Source: a virus. Taken from it: a stretch of 26,377 bases of DNA. The notes under the pieces were generated by a model, which did no database searches, was not told the DNA's origin, and saw only the letters and a program-made list of their open reading frames with translations. A program made the translations under genes and the position numbers. Below, piece after piece: positions 1-6,887 of this stretch (positions are counted from its first letter, which is position 1; each line of letters starts with the position of its first letter). The stretch spans positions 1 through 26,377 of IMG/VR virus record IMGVR_UViG_3300010883_000369. The stretch is one strand, 5' to 3'.

Positions 1-107
1 ATTTTCTCCTATTTTTTAGATTTGTTTTAGAGTTTACTTGTTCGCAAGATTCCGTCACGCTGGCGAGGTCAGCTTTATGCAATGTGTCGGGCCTACTATT
101 ATATATC
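1..107 (-). promoter_or_regulatory. Promoter and structured 5' leader of a gene beginning beyond the left edge
   Basis: Read on the minus strand, a TATAAT -10 element lies at 103-98. The transcript would start near 91-93 and run about 90 nt to a ribosome binding site (AGGAGA, 10-5) at the very edge, so a start codon probably lies just outside the window. The first part of the leader is GC-rich against its surroundings and can fold. GTGTCGG (84-90) pairs with CCGTCAC (52-58) apart from one central mismatch. This stacks on GCTG (59-62)/CAGC (70-73), with a 7-nt loop and a 10-nt bulge. A second hairpin, CTTG/CAAG with a 4-nt loop, lies at 37-48. There is no T-run, so it does not look like a terminator. 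I do not recognise a riboswitch class. Confidence 0.45.
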
Positions 108-155
108 TACTATTAAAATATTTTGCTAATCTATGATAACTTTAAATCAATATGA

Positions 156-503
156 TTATCTTCTTAGCGCTTTTTTTATATCTTGTTTTATTTCTTTTAA
201 AGATCCGGCTAATGAGCTTACTTGGGAATGTAATTCATCATTAGCTACTTTAAACTTTGCTAATTCTGTTGTTAACACGTTAACACGTGAATCGTTGCCA
301 ATAGATTGTTTAACTGCTTTAATCTGAGCTAGCTCTGCAATGATAGCATCAACCCTTGGATCTTTGTTTGATTTCACAGCCAAAGCTTTTGCTAATTGAC
401 TTTTAAGCATTACAACTGCTTCTTTGAGTAATGCAACTTCTTTTTCTAAGCCTTCATGATTATGTGTTTCTGTAGCTTTTGCTACTTTTGTTTTACCGGC
501 CAT
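156..503 (-). CDS. Small coiled-coil protein, unknown function
   Basis: 115 residues, charged and helix-forming almost throughout. Leucine/isoleucine spacing suggests coiled coil over residues about 18-45 and 70-112. There is an internal repeat of the form D-P/S-R-V-D/N-x3-A/T-E-L-A-x-I/F-K, at roughly residues 48-62 and 71-85, suggesting a duplicated helical unit. The ATG at 503 is preceded by a strong AGGAGA site, and codon phasing is clean. No catalytic motif, membrane segment or signal peptide is seen. It is the last complete minus-strand gene before the left edge and is separated from its neighbours by non-coding DNA on both sides, so it is probably its own transcript. The gene call is solid. 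Function is unknown; a structural or oligomerising role is only a guess. Confidence 0.8.
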   Translation of the reverse strand: MAGKTKVAKATETHNHEGLEKEVALLKEAVVMLKSQLAKALAVKSNKDPRVDAIIAELAQIKAVKQSIGNDSRVNVLTTELAKFKVANDELHSQVSSLAGSLKEIKQDIKKALRR

Positions 504-505
504 GA

Positions 506-554
506 TATTCTCCTGTTAATAATTTATGACGATTATAATTATAACAGGAGAATA
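506..554 (-). promoter_or_regulatory. 13-bp perfect inverted repeat overlapping RBS and -10 box
   Basis: TATTCTCCTGTTA at 506-518 and its exact complement TAACAGGAGAATA at 542-554 flank 23 nt. The gene-proximal arm contains the ribosome binding site of the coiled-coil gene starting at 503. If a transcript enters from upstream, this site would be locked in a hairpin. A TATAAT box (ATTATA at 538-543 on the plus strand) overlaps the other arm, so a transcript starting from it would lack that arm and escape the hairpin. The repeat could equally be a protein-binding operator. Confidence 0.5.
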
Positions 555-641
555 GAAACTATAAAAAGATTAATTTTCAATATAGTTTAATATATTTTTT
601 TTAAATATTCTATCATTAGATAGTTAGCTTTGTAGAGTGAG

Positions 642-1001
642 ATGATGCGACCAATTATAATTCAAGACAGCAAAATACCAAAGTACCTGTCAATCTTTAT
701 CAACATATACGCAATCACTTTATACCCTTTTATTATATGTAAAGAAAAAATGAGTGAAACAACACTCAATCATGAAAAAATACACCTAGCACAACAACGT
801 GAACTCTGGATCATTGTTTTTTACTTGCTATATGTTTACTATTGGCTGCATGGCAGAGTATCAGGAATGACATCTGGTGAGGCTTATATGGCTATTCCTT
901 TTGAGCGTGAAGCATATCAAAATGAAACTGAAAAGTATTACCTTATTTGTAGGGAAAAGCATTCTTGGAAAAAATACTTAAAAAAGACTAGTCAATCTTA
1001 G
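642..1001 (+). CDS. HExxH membrane-associated protein, probable metallopeptidase-like
   Basis: 119 residues and the only plus-strand gene supported here. The zinc-ligand motif H44-E-K-I-H48 is followed by a hydrophobic stretch (about 53-70, rich in W, Y, L, I and V) and then by a conserved-looking P-F-E-R-E-A-Y segment (86-92). Glu88 or Glu90 of that segment could supply a third zinc ligand. A second hydrophobic stretch covers about 15-33. I recognise this arrangement from small proteins of unknown function, seen mostly in Bacteroidetes, with HEKIH and FEREAY blocks. No enzymatic activity is established that I know of. Two ATGs are adjacent at 642 and 645, with a purine-rich GAGTGAG just upstream. 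The 3' end overlaps the convergent gene by 14 bp. Opposite orientation and a family unusual for phage heads suggest an acquired accessory gene. Confidence 0.7.
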   Translation: MMRPIIIQDSKIPKYLSIFINIYAITLYPFIICKEKMSETTLNHEKIHLAQQRELWIIVFYLLYVYYWLHGRVSGMTSGEAYMAIPFEREAYQNETEKYYLICREKHSWKKYLKKTSQS

Positions 1002-1650
1002 CGCCTAGCCAAAGACCTAATGCAGCTTGATGTATATGTTTGTTCATTAAATTTGTAGGTATTAACCACTTTAACGGCAATTCTTCTTTTGGTATATGTG
1101 TCATTGTTTGTGATCCCATCATTCCTTGCTGTTGTACAACAGATATCTCTTGCTGACGTATCCAATTGACTTTTGACTGGCTAGTGTACGTTGATTGATT
1201 AATGACTGTCATAGAAGAGTCAAAAAGAATCATATTAACAGTTATTTGATGATCATCAATTGTTATAAACGTCTCAACAGTCATATGATCATTTTTATAT
1301 CCACATTTCTTATGATCTGCGATATAGTCACAATCATCCCATGCATACTTTATTGTATCTTTATCATAAACATTTACATTATGATGCATTATTATCGGTT
1401 CCCATGCTCCTCTTTTGTTTCTTACTTTTGCATTTCTCCAAAAACTATTAGTATAACTAAAAACAGATTTATCAGATACAACAGCTTCAACTACAGAAGA
1501 CTGTATTGATATCTTTATTGGTGCTACATAAATCTCTAAGTCTCTATGTGCCTCAACAATAATTGTTGCGCCTACTTTTTCATTATTACCGGTCGTTGGC
1601 TCATGAGCATACCCATTTTTCATCATTAAGCCAACCAGAATTGCAATCAT
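988..1650 (-). CDS. Exported protein of unknown function with signal peptide
   Basis: 220 residues. The N-terminus is hydrophobic (about residues 2-10), followed by G-Y-A|H-E, a plausible signal peptidase I site after residue 15, so the product is probably exported to the periplasm. The mature part is predicted beta-rich and carries two cysteines inside a D-D-C-D-Y...K-K-C-G-Y segment that could form a disulphide. The polar C-terminal half contains a run of glutamines (V-V-Q-Q-Q-G-M-M). A ribosome binding site (GGTGGAG) precedes the ATG at 1650. The signal lacks strongly basic N-terminal residues, which is a weak point. The 3' end overlaps the plus-strand gene by 14 bp. I do not recognise a domain. 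Placement next to another membrane or envelope gene suggests an action on the cell envelope, but this is inference. Confidence 0.75.
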   Translation of the reverse strand: MIAILVGLMMKNGYAHEPTTGNNEKVGATIIVEAHRDLEIYVAPIKISIQSSVVEAVVSDKSVFSYTNSFWRNAKVRNKRGAWEPIIMHHNVNVYDKDTIKYAWDDCDYIADHKKCGYKNDHMTVETFITIDDHQITVNMILFDSSMTVINQSTYTSQSKVNWIRQQEISVVQQQGMMGSQTMTHIPKEELPLKWLIPTNLMNKHIHQAALGLWLGAKID

Positions 1651-1743
1651 ATTACTCCACCTTTTACTATATAAATATATATATCAAAAATAACGAGATC
1701 CTTTAAAGCAGCATCAGCAGCTTATTAATTTAAATTAAATAAT

Positions 1744-1765
1744 AAAAAAGCTGCAATGCAGCTTT
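1744..1765 (-). terminator. Intrinsic terminator after the 94-residue gene
   Basis: AAAGCTGC (1758-1765 read on the minus strand) pairs with GCAGCTTT, giving an 8-bp stem with a 3-nt loop. A run of T residues follows on the minus strand (complement of the A-run 1744-1749). It lies 28 bp past the stop of the gene at 1793. Confidence 0.75.
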
Positions 1766-1792
1766 AAAATCTATATACAACTAAAAAATATT

Positions 1793-2077
1793 TTATTCGT
1801 AATCTTCATATACAAAGTCTAACAGTTCTCTTGCACCTTCAATGATCGTATTAATTGAAACATCCATGAATCTTGTATGTGTTTCCCACGATAGATGCGA
1901 TTGATGTTCTAAAATATCTTTTGACAATCCTAAAAGCTGTAATCTTAATGCTGATGATGAAGGTTCTTCGCCCTGAGCTAGCATCACAACTTGATGATCT
2001 TCAGAATCTTCAACCTCTTCTGAAGAGTCTTCTTGTTCTTCTACAATATCTTTTTTATTTTTCTTTATACGAGGCAT
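1793..2077 (-). CDS. Small acidic protein, unknown function
   Basis: 94 residues. It has a short basic head (P-R-I-K-K-N-K-K), then a strongly acidic stretch (about residues 12-28, mostly E, D and S), and then a helical C-terminal half ending in an acidic tail (Y-E-D-Y-E). The ATG at 2077 has a good AAGGAGA site. It is the first gene after the major capsid gene, but the capsid terminator (2142-2169) lies between them and another terminator follows it, so it behaves as a single-gene unit. No promoter stands out in the 64 bp upstream, although a TATACT at about 2108-2113 on the minus strand is possible. Position next to gp23 suggests a head-related or decoration role. The sequence shows nothing diagnostic. 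Confidence 0.72.
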   Translation of the reverse strand: MPRIKKNKKDIVEEQEDSSEEVEDSEDHQVVMLAQGEEPSSSALRLQLLGLSKDILEHQSHLSWETHTRFMDVSINTIIEGARELLDFVYEDYE

Positions 2078-2141
2078 AAGCTTCTCCTTTTAATGTTCGC
2101 GATACAAGTATACAGCAATATTACTAGATGTACATATAAAT

Positions 2142-2169
2142 AAAAAAGGCGCCTTCTTGAAGGCGCCTT
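2142..2169 (-). terminator. Strong intrinsic terminator after the major capsid gene
   Basis: AAGGCGCCTTC at 2146-2156 and GAAGGCGCCTT at 2159-2169 form a perfect 11-bp, GC-rich stem with a 2-nt gap (a realistic loop is 6 nt). On the minus strand it is followed by six T residues (complement of 2142-2147). It closes the head-gene transcript 39 bp past the capsid stop codon. Confidence 0.9.
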
Positions 2170-2207
2170 AGTATGACTTAACTGTTTACCAATAAAGGTA
2201 ATTATTT

Positions 2208-4193
2208 TTAGATAATATCCATATCCATGCAAGTTACTGTTCCGTAGAAGTCAGCGCGAACCATTTTCTTTCCGTAACGAGTCATAACACCTTTTCTTGG
2301 GGTGAAATCCTCTGGAGCGAAGATGGTAGGAGTAACAATCAAAGGAACGTAAGGAGCATAAACATAACCAGTTTCAAGGTAAGAACCACCTTTATAACCT
2401 ACTAGGATCTTGTTTCTTGGGAAATAAGGATCTTTGTAAACTGTGAAACGATTTGTTAATGAACCAATTGCTTCAGCACCAAGATTCATTGGCATACCAA
2501 CTTGTCCTTGTCCGTCAATCTTAAGAGAAGGCTTGTAAAGTACAGACGCCTCGAAGATTGTAGCAACTTCAGGAGAAACCACGATAAAGTTTGCACTTCC
2601 TCGAAGAGTCTTTCTGTGAATCTGGTTTGCAACATCAATAATAGTCTCAACAAGTGTTTCGTACCATTCACGAACTGTACCAGTAAATGTAGGATACTGA
2701 GCAAGTGTAGAAGCTGCAGTCTGTGCAACACCATTTGTCTTGTTAACAAATTTACCAGGAATACGTGACCAGTAGTAATTAGCACCTTGAGCTTCAACAA
2801 GAAGATCATTAAGAATTTCACGATCGATTTCTAATGCAATCTGCTCTGAAAGAATCTGAGTTAATTCAACTTCAGCATCTAAAGAGTGATAAGCATTAAG
2901 ATCTTGCGCGAGTTCTGGTGACCAACGAGCTCTTAACTTACGAGTTGCGGCTGTAACAGCAATACTTTCAATCTTAATATCGATTTCAGGAATGATAGGT
3001 TGCGGAGTTGAAGCGAAGTCTGATTCAAAACTTGGAATCGTAACAACACCACCAGCACCACCAGCATCAGTAGTAGTAACTGAATCTGACTTAGCAAAAG
3101 AACCTGTAAGACCTAAAGCCAAGTCATCTGTAATACCAGCTGCAGAGACCAAAGTTCCTTGACAAATTGTAAGAAGTGCTCCTCCTACTGTACCACCAGA
3201 AGCTGCTGTTCCAGGAATTACAAATGGGTTCGGTGTAAAAACGTTAGCAGCAGATAATGTACCTACCTGATTAAGACGTCGAATATTTCGAATTCCTGTT
3301 CCTGTTTGAATTGAAGCTCCAGGAACTGTCAAACCATGAAAGGCAACAAGACCGGTGCCATCGCCTGTATGAACTGAATAAGACTTAGCATTTGTTACAT
3401 CAAAATCAGCATGAACAGCGTTTGCTAGCCCAATAACCAATGCAGTATATACATTTGAGCCTTCATCAATTTCTTTTGTGATCTGTGGATCAAATTGTAA
3501 CAACTTACCATCAGCGCCTGATGTACCTAAATTTCCGCCAATAGACGCAGATTGAGTTGCACCTGTACCCCAAGAACCTGAATAGATAAGTGGTTCTGTG
3601 GTTATGGCTGCTGCAAGATGAGCTTCTCTTCCACCTGTTAATGCTGCTGTTTTGTGAACTTTAGAGTATGATGAACCTGCAAGGTCGTACATACCGCCGA
3701 TGCCTGTTGCACCTTCACGAATTGCTTTTCCGTTAGGATCACCAAAAAGTGAATCACCAGTATCATAAGTTGCAACTTTTGATTTTGATAATGAAGAAGC
3801 AGATGAACTATTTGCTTCAGTATCGCCACCAACATCAGATCCGTAAGAGTAATCTAAGTAGAAAAGAAGTCCACTTGGAAGGCTCATTGGCTGAATTGAT
3901 ACCAATTCATTCGCAACCAAACCACCGAATACACGACGTACGATTGGAAATGCGATATTGGAAAAGCCATCGATGTTTCCAGCTGCGCCGGAAGATCCCA
4001 TTGTGTTTGTTTCACGAAGCAGTTGTGCTGCTTGATTTTCTAAAAGGCGAGACATTGTCTCACGCTTTGTTTCGTTAAGGCCACGTAACAATCCTGTTCG
4101 TGTCCACTTGTTAATAAGTCTACTACCTTCAGCACCAACGTGACGTTCACGGATGCCTTCAGTCAATTGACCTAATGTAAATTCTCTAGACAT
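2208..4193 (-). CDS. gp23: Major capsid protein, gp23-like
   Basis: 661 residues, the main shell protein of the prohead. Recognition rests on the segment at about 76-115 (G-F-S-N-I-A-F-P-I-V-R-R-V-F...Q-P-M-S-L-P-S-G), which matches the conserved N-arm/backbone of T4-type gp23. Position directly after the scaffold gene and a C-terminal half with typical gp23 segments also support it. It is clearly longer than T4 gp23 (about 520 residues). The extra length sits mainly between about 118 and 420 and is rich in Gly, Ser, Thr and Ala, as expected of surface-exposed insertions. L59-R-E61|T62 fits the gp21 cleavage rule (L/I-x-E) and lies just before the conserved core, close to where T4 gp23 is cut. 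L10-T-E12|G13 also fits. The start has an AAAGGAGA site, and a strong terminator follows. Confidence 0.95.
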   Translation of the reverse strand: MSREFTLGQLTEGIRERHVGAEGSRLINKWTRTGLLRGLNETKRETMSRLLENQAAQLLRETNTMGSSGAAGNIDGFSNIAFPIVRRVFGGLVANELVSIQPMSLPSGLLFYLDYSYGSDVGGDTEANSSSASSLSKSKVATYDTGDSLFGDPNGKAIREGATGIGGMYDLAGSSYSKVHKTAALTGGREAHLAAAITTEPLIYSGSWGTGATQSASIGGNLGTSGADGKLLQFDPQITKEIDEGSNVYTALVIGLANAVHADFDVTNAKSYSVHTGDGTGLVAFHGLTVPGASIQTGTGIRNIRRLNQVGTLSAANVFTPNPFVIPGTAASGGTVGGALLTICQGTLVSAAGITDDLALGLTGSFAKSDSVTTTDAGGAGGVVTIPSFESDFASTPQPIIPEIDIKIESIAVTAATRKLRARWSPELAQDLNAYHSLDAEVELTQILSEQIALEIDREILNDLLVEAQGANYYWSRIPGKFVNKTNGVAQTAASTLAQYPTFTGTVREWYETLVETIIDVANQIHRKTLRGSANFIVVSPEVATIFEASVLYKPSLKIDGQGQVGMPMNLGAEAIGSLTNRFTVYKDPYFPRNKILVGYKGGSYLETGYVYAPYVPLIVTPTIFAPEDFTPRKGVMTRYGKKMVRADFYGTVTCMDMDII

Positions 4194-4244
4194 AATTTTG
4201 TCTCCTTTTAAACAGTTGAATAGATTTCTATAATAAGCTTTGCG

Positions 4245-5261
4245 TTACTTAAGTCCCGCAAGTCTTTGCCATCTGCCTAAATCACCTGTATCGGTTCTTT
4301 TGCTTCCGGCTGATGTAGTAGTCTTAGATGAACTACCGTACCTTACTGACTCATTAATTGAAGCTTTTCGGCTATTGCCTAAAGATTCTGTTAATGACTT
4401 GTACAATGCTTTTGTTTCTACCAAGCTATTTGCTTCATCAAGTGCCTTGATGACTGACTTTTTCTGTGATTCAGTAAGAGCCTTATTTTGAAGTAGCTTA
4501 TTCACGTAAAGTAATTTTGCATTGAATAGGTTGAGATCTTCCAACTGTTCACGAAGAGTATTAACTGCCCCTCTGTATTTATTCAGTTTCTCTGTCTGAG
4601 ATCGATTTTGACGTCTCAGTTTACGAATTGCTTCGTTTAATTTGTTTATTTGAGGTGGGTTAACAAACGGATCTTGACCTTCACTGCCACCGCCGAATGC
4701 ACCTTTAACTCCTGCATTTTTCTTTCCTTTTCCGCCGAATGATCCATCGATTCCTGCCTTAGCATCACCTTTTCCACCAAACGTATCAGCTACGTTGCCT
4801 TCTCTAATCATTCTTCGTACTCTAGATAATTCTTGTCTTAACATTTTAGGATCGATTTCAAAAGTTTCAGCTAGCTGCTCTTCTTCATCACCAAACATTG
4901 CAGCCGGATCTTCATCAGCATCTTCTTCTTCATCTTCTTCATCAGTATCTAGATCAGTATCTAGATCAGCATCTTCATCTTCCATTTCTAGATCCATGTC
5001 TTCAGCTTCATCTTCTTCTATCATACCTCTAAGCATTTCAGGAAGATCGTCGCCTTCTACTTCATCGCCTAAGTCTAAAACAAGACGAATTTCATTCATT
5101 AATTCATCTAATTCCATTGAATCGTAGCCTTCGTTTTCTTCTTCTTCTTCGGCTTCCATCATATCTTCGGGATCTATGCCTTCCAGTCCTATTGATTCTT
5201 CTTCAATAGCTTCACGAAGCGCCTGAAGATCTACTTCATAAAATTTTTCACTATTTGACAT
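4245..5261 (-). CDS. Internal-start short form of the scaffold protein (nested, same frame)
   Basis: An ATG at 5261-5259, codon 153 of the long scaffold ORF, is preceded by AGGAG (5275-5271) with 9-nt spacing, a signal as good as that of most genes here. Translation from it would give 338 residues beginning M-S-N-S-E-K-F-Y, containing the acidic region, the glycine repeats and the coiled coil but lacking the 152-residue N-terminal part. Nested in-frame starts making a scaffold from the 3' part of a longer gene are known in lambdoid phages (C/Nu3). Here the case rests on the ribosome binding site and on where the recognisable gp22-like part begins. Not proven to be used. Confidence 0.5.
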   Translation of the reverse strand: MSNSEKFYEVDLQALREAIEEESIGLEGIDPEDMMEAEEEEENEGYDSMELDELMNEIRLVLDLGDEVEGDDLPEMLRGMIEEDEAEDMDLEMEDEDADLDTDLDTDEEDEEEDADEDPAAMFGDEEEQLAETFEIDPKMLRQELSRVRRMIREGNVADTFGGKGDAKAGIDGSFGGKGKKNAGVKGAFGGGSEGQDPFVNPPQINKLNEAIRKLRRQNRSQTEKLNKYRGAVNTLREQLEDLNLFNAKLLYVNKLLQNKALTESQKKSVIKALDEANSLVETKALYKSLTESLGNSRKASINESVRYGSSSKTTTSAGSKRTDTGDLGRWQRLAGLK

Positions 5262-5717
5262 TGTTTTGTTCTCCTGATTAGATTCAATGTTATTTTTTGA
5301 TTTTTTGTTTTCTAAAATATTAGCACTTTGATTAATTTTATCTGCTAAATTTAAAAGTTTTGTTCTTTCTTTTTTAGAAAGATTAGATAATGCTTGCTTA
5401 ACAGATGCATCAACAACATCTTTTCCTTCGCTTAAGGAATTTAATATTTTCTCGCCACCTAACATTTTAATTAAAGATTTTAAAGAATCTTCGTTTAGTA
5501 CGATTTCTTCATCTAAATCGCCTTCTATTTCTTCTATATTTGATGATATAGATTCATTACTGTCATCTTCATGATCATCTTCCATCAATTGTCCTTCAAT
5601 AAATTCTCTAATTCTTGGCGTCACAGCTTCTAAAATAGCTTTCTTAGCATTTTCTTCTGCTACGTATCTAAGCTTCTTTGCATCTGCAACTGCTTCTTCG
5701 AAAAGTTTGCTTGACAT
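4245..5717 (-). CDS. gp22: Prohead core scaffold protein, gp22-like, with extra N-terminal region
   Basis: 490 residues, the internal scaffold around which the capsid assembles and which the prohead protease later degrades. The N-terminal 150 residues are charged and helical. Residues 153-300 are extremely acidic, with a D-L-D-T repeat at about 250-258. Residues 311-345 carry three F-G-G-K/G repeats separated by A-G-I/V-x-G. Residues 356-450 form a basic coiled coil with the L-F-N-A-K-L-L-Y-V-N-K-L-L segment typical of T4-type gp22. Five sites fit the gp21 rule: I28-L-E|A, L95-S-E|G, L167-R-E|A, I304-R-E|G and L360-N-E|A. It is longer than T4 gp22. An internal ATG at codon 153 has its own ribosome binding site, so a shorter 338-residue form is likely too. 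It lies directly upstream of the capsid gene, as in T4. Confidence 0.88.
   Translation of the reverse strand: MSSKLFEEAVADAKKLRYVAEENAKKAILEAVTPRIREFIEGQLMEDDHEDDSNESISSNIEEIEGDLDEEIVLNEDSLKSLIKMLGGEKILNSLSEGKDVVDASVKQALSNLSKKERTKLLNLADKINQSANILENKKSKNNIESNQENKTMSNSEKFYEVDLQALREAIEEESIGLEGIDPEDMMEAEEEEENEGYDSMELDELMNEIRLVLDLGDEVEGDDLPEMLRGMIEEDEAEDMDLEMEDEDADLDTDLDTDEEDEEEDADEDPAAMFGDEEEQLAETFEIDPKMLRQELSRVRRMIREGNVADTFGGKGDAKAGIDGSFGGKGKKNAGVKGAFGGGSEGQDPFVNPPQINKLNEAIRKLRRQNRSQTEKLNKYRGAVNTLREQLEDLNLFNAKLLYVNKLLQNKALTESQKKSVIKALDEANSLVETKALYKSLTESLGNSRKASINESVRYGSSSKTTTSAGSKRTDTGDLGRWQRLAGLK
4941..4975. repeat. 12-bp tandem repeat within the acidic scaffold region
   Basis: The unit ATCAGTATCTAG occurs twice in direct succession (4941-4952 and 4953-4964), followed by a degenerate third copy. 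On the coding strand it encodes the D-L-D-T repeat. It lies in a longer stretch of GAA/GAT/GAC codons, seen on the plus strand as CTTCTTCAT-type runs, and is probably a slippage product. Confidence 0.7.
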
Positions 5718-5772
5718 TATTTGATCTCCACAACAATTTTTACATGTTTATATGTATTCTGCAACATTTTAT

Positions 5773-6369
5773 TTATCCTAACATACATTCATTAATATAG
5801 TTTAAAACAGCATGAACTGCGTGCTGCTGTCGTCGCCATGAACGTTCCATCGGATCTGTTAAATCTTCTAAATGATATATGTTATCATCTTCAATATCAG
5901 TCATTAATTTATGAGGCCTAGAGCTACCTTTTTCCGTTCCTTTATATCTATAGTTACCAGTGCTCTTAAATGCTTGATCTGAGCCGCCAGTGCCTATAGG
6001 TAAACCCATACCGTTTGGATATAGCTGTCTATGCGTAAAAGGTGCCATTCCATTCCTAGACTGTGGCATGTTTTCGTCTTGCCACTCTAGAATTGCATTG
6101 TTGCCCACTAAAGAAGAAGCAGAATGATTTTTTGATGCATCTGTACCACCCAAATAATTCATTCCTAGCTTGCGTTCTATTCCTATTTGGACGTCATTGT
6201 CAGGAAGTTCATCAACATAGTCGTCAAGTTCTTCGTATTCTTCAGGTATGACAGTATAAATTGGAAAAGTATGACTTCTACCAGAAGGCTCTAGAGAACC
6301 GTAAGTGTGACCTTTTAGACTATCATGAGGCGACCCATAACCTTCAAAAGTATACAAAGAAGACTTCAT
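5773..6369 (-). CDS. Head-region protein, unknown function
   Basis: 198 residues, polar, rich in Gly, Ser, Tyr and Pro, with little obvious secondary structure until a C-terminal helix (about 165-197, containing M-E-R-S-W-R-R-Q-Q-H). The middle has an acidic patch (E-E-Y-E-E-L-D-D-Y-V-D-E-L at about 43-55). The ATG overlaps the upstream stop by one base (TAATG), which implies translational coupling. It sits between a Pro/Gly-rich protein and the scaffold gene, inside the interval between gp21 and gp22 where T4 has no gene, so it is an addition relative to T4. It could be a minor head or core component. No enzymatic motif is visible. Confidence 0.75.
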   Translation of the reverse strand: MKSSLYTFEGYGSPHDSLKGHTYGSLEPSGRSHTFPIYTVIPEEYEELDDYVDELPDNDVQIGIERKLGMNYLGGTDASKNHSASSLVGNNAILEWQDENMPQSRNGMAPFTHRQLYPNGMGLPIGTGGSDQAFKSTGNYRYKGTEKGSSRPHKLMTDIEDDNIYHLEDLTDPMERSWRRQQHAVHAVLNYINECMLG

Positions 6370-6887
6370 TAATTAACTCCGTCAGAGCCTAAATAAGATT
6401 TACCACTGATGTATGTACCTAACGTATTTTGTTTACTTATCTCTTTAGCTGTCTTTGATGGTGAAGTTAAACCGCCTAATCCCGTTCCAAATTCTACATT
6501 AAGTGCAGGATCCATTACTTCGCCAGTATATGCAGGTTTATCGTTGGCATTAATACTACCAGGCCCGGGCGATGTAGGATTTGGCATGTAAGGCGAAGGT
6601 ATATTAAGTGAAGCAATATCAACATCTTCTAAATTAGGTGCATCTGGAAAGTCTCTATTAAAACTATTTAGCCCATTGCCCGGCCCTGCTAGCGGTCCTC
6701 CGTTAACTGCAACATCGCCGTCTAGCGCAAGTTTTGTATATTCTTTTTTTCGTTGAATATCATTTAACTCACCTGTATAAACTGGTGATGTTGGAAAGCA
6801 TGAAGTTAGATTAACATCTTTTCTTGCACCCATAGGCTTATTTGGTGCCGGTGGAACTTCAACAATAATTTGTTTTTGTTCAGGCAT
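6369..6887 (-). CDS. Pro/Gly/Asn-rich head-region protein, unknown function
   Basis: 172 residues of low predicted order, rich in Pro, Gly, Asn and Ser. Y-T-G-E occurs twice (about residues 37-40 and 120-123), each after a proline-containing segment, which suggests an internal repeat or repeated short binding motif. The gene is translationally coupled on both sides: its start overlaps the upstream stop (TAATG at 6887) and its stop overlaps the downstream start (TAATG at 6369). Such coupling within the protease-scaffold interval suggests a product needed in proportion to other head proteins. No domain recognised. Confidence 0.75.
   Translation of the reverse strand: MPEQKQIIVEVPPAPNKPMGARKDVNLTSCFPTSPVYTGELNDIQRKKEYTKLALDGDVAVNGGPLAGPGNGLNSFNRDFPDAPNLEDVDIASLNIPSPYMPNPTSPGPGSINANDKPAYTGEVMDPALNVEFGTGLGGLTSPSKTAKEISKQNTLGTYISGKSYLGSDGVN

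Noticed and set aside
37-90. Possible tRNA
   Set aside because: The region is GC-rich and foldable, but there is no acceptor stem, anticodon arm or GGTTCGAATCC-type T arm on either strand.
1670-1677. TATAAATA, a T4 late-promoter consensus (also 2135-2142, 13262-13269, 26058-26065)
   Set aside because: All four copies I saw are on the plus strand facing away from the genes, and such octamers are expected by chance in DNA this AT-rich.
4795-5127. Serine-rich plus-strand open frame
   Set aside because: It is the antisense of the acidic region of the scaffold gene; GAA/GAT-type codons read backwards give TCT/TCA-like serine codons. No ribosome site.
5770-5777. GATAAATA upstream of the scaffold gene as a late promoter
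   Set aside because: One mismatch to the T4 late box, a single copy, and inside the end of the previous gene; too weak to call.
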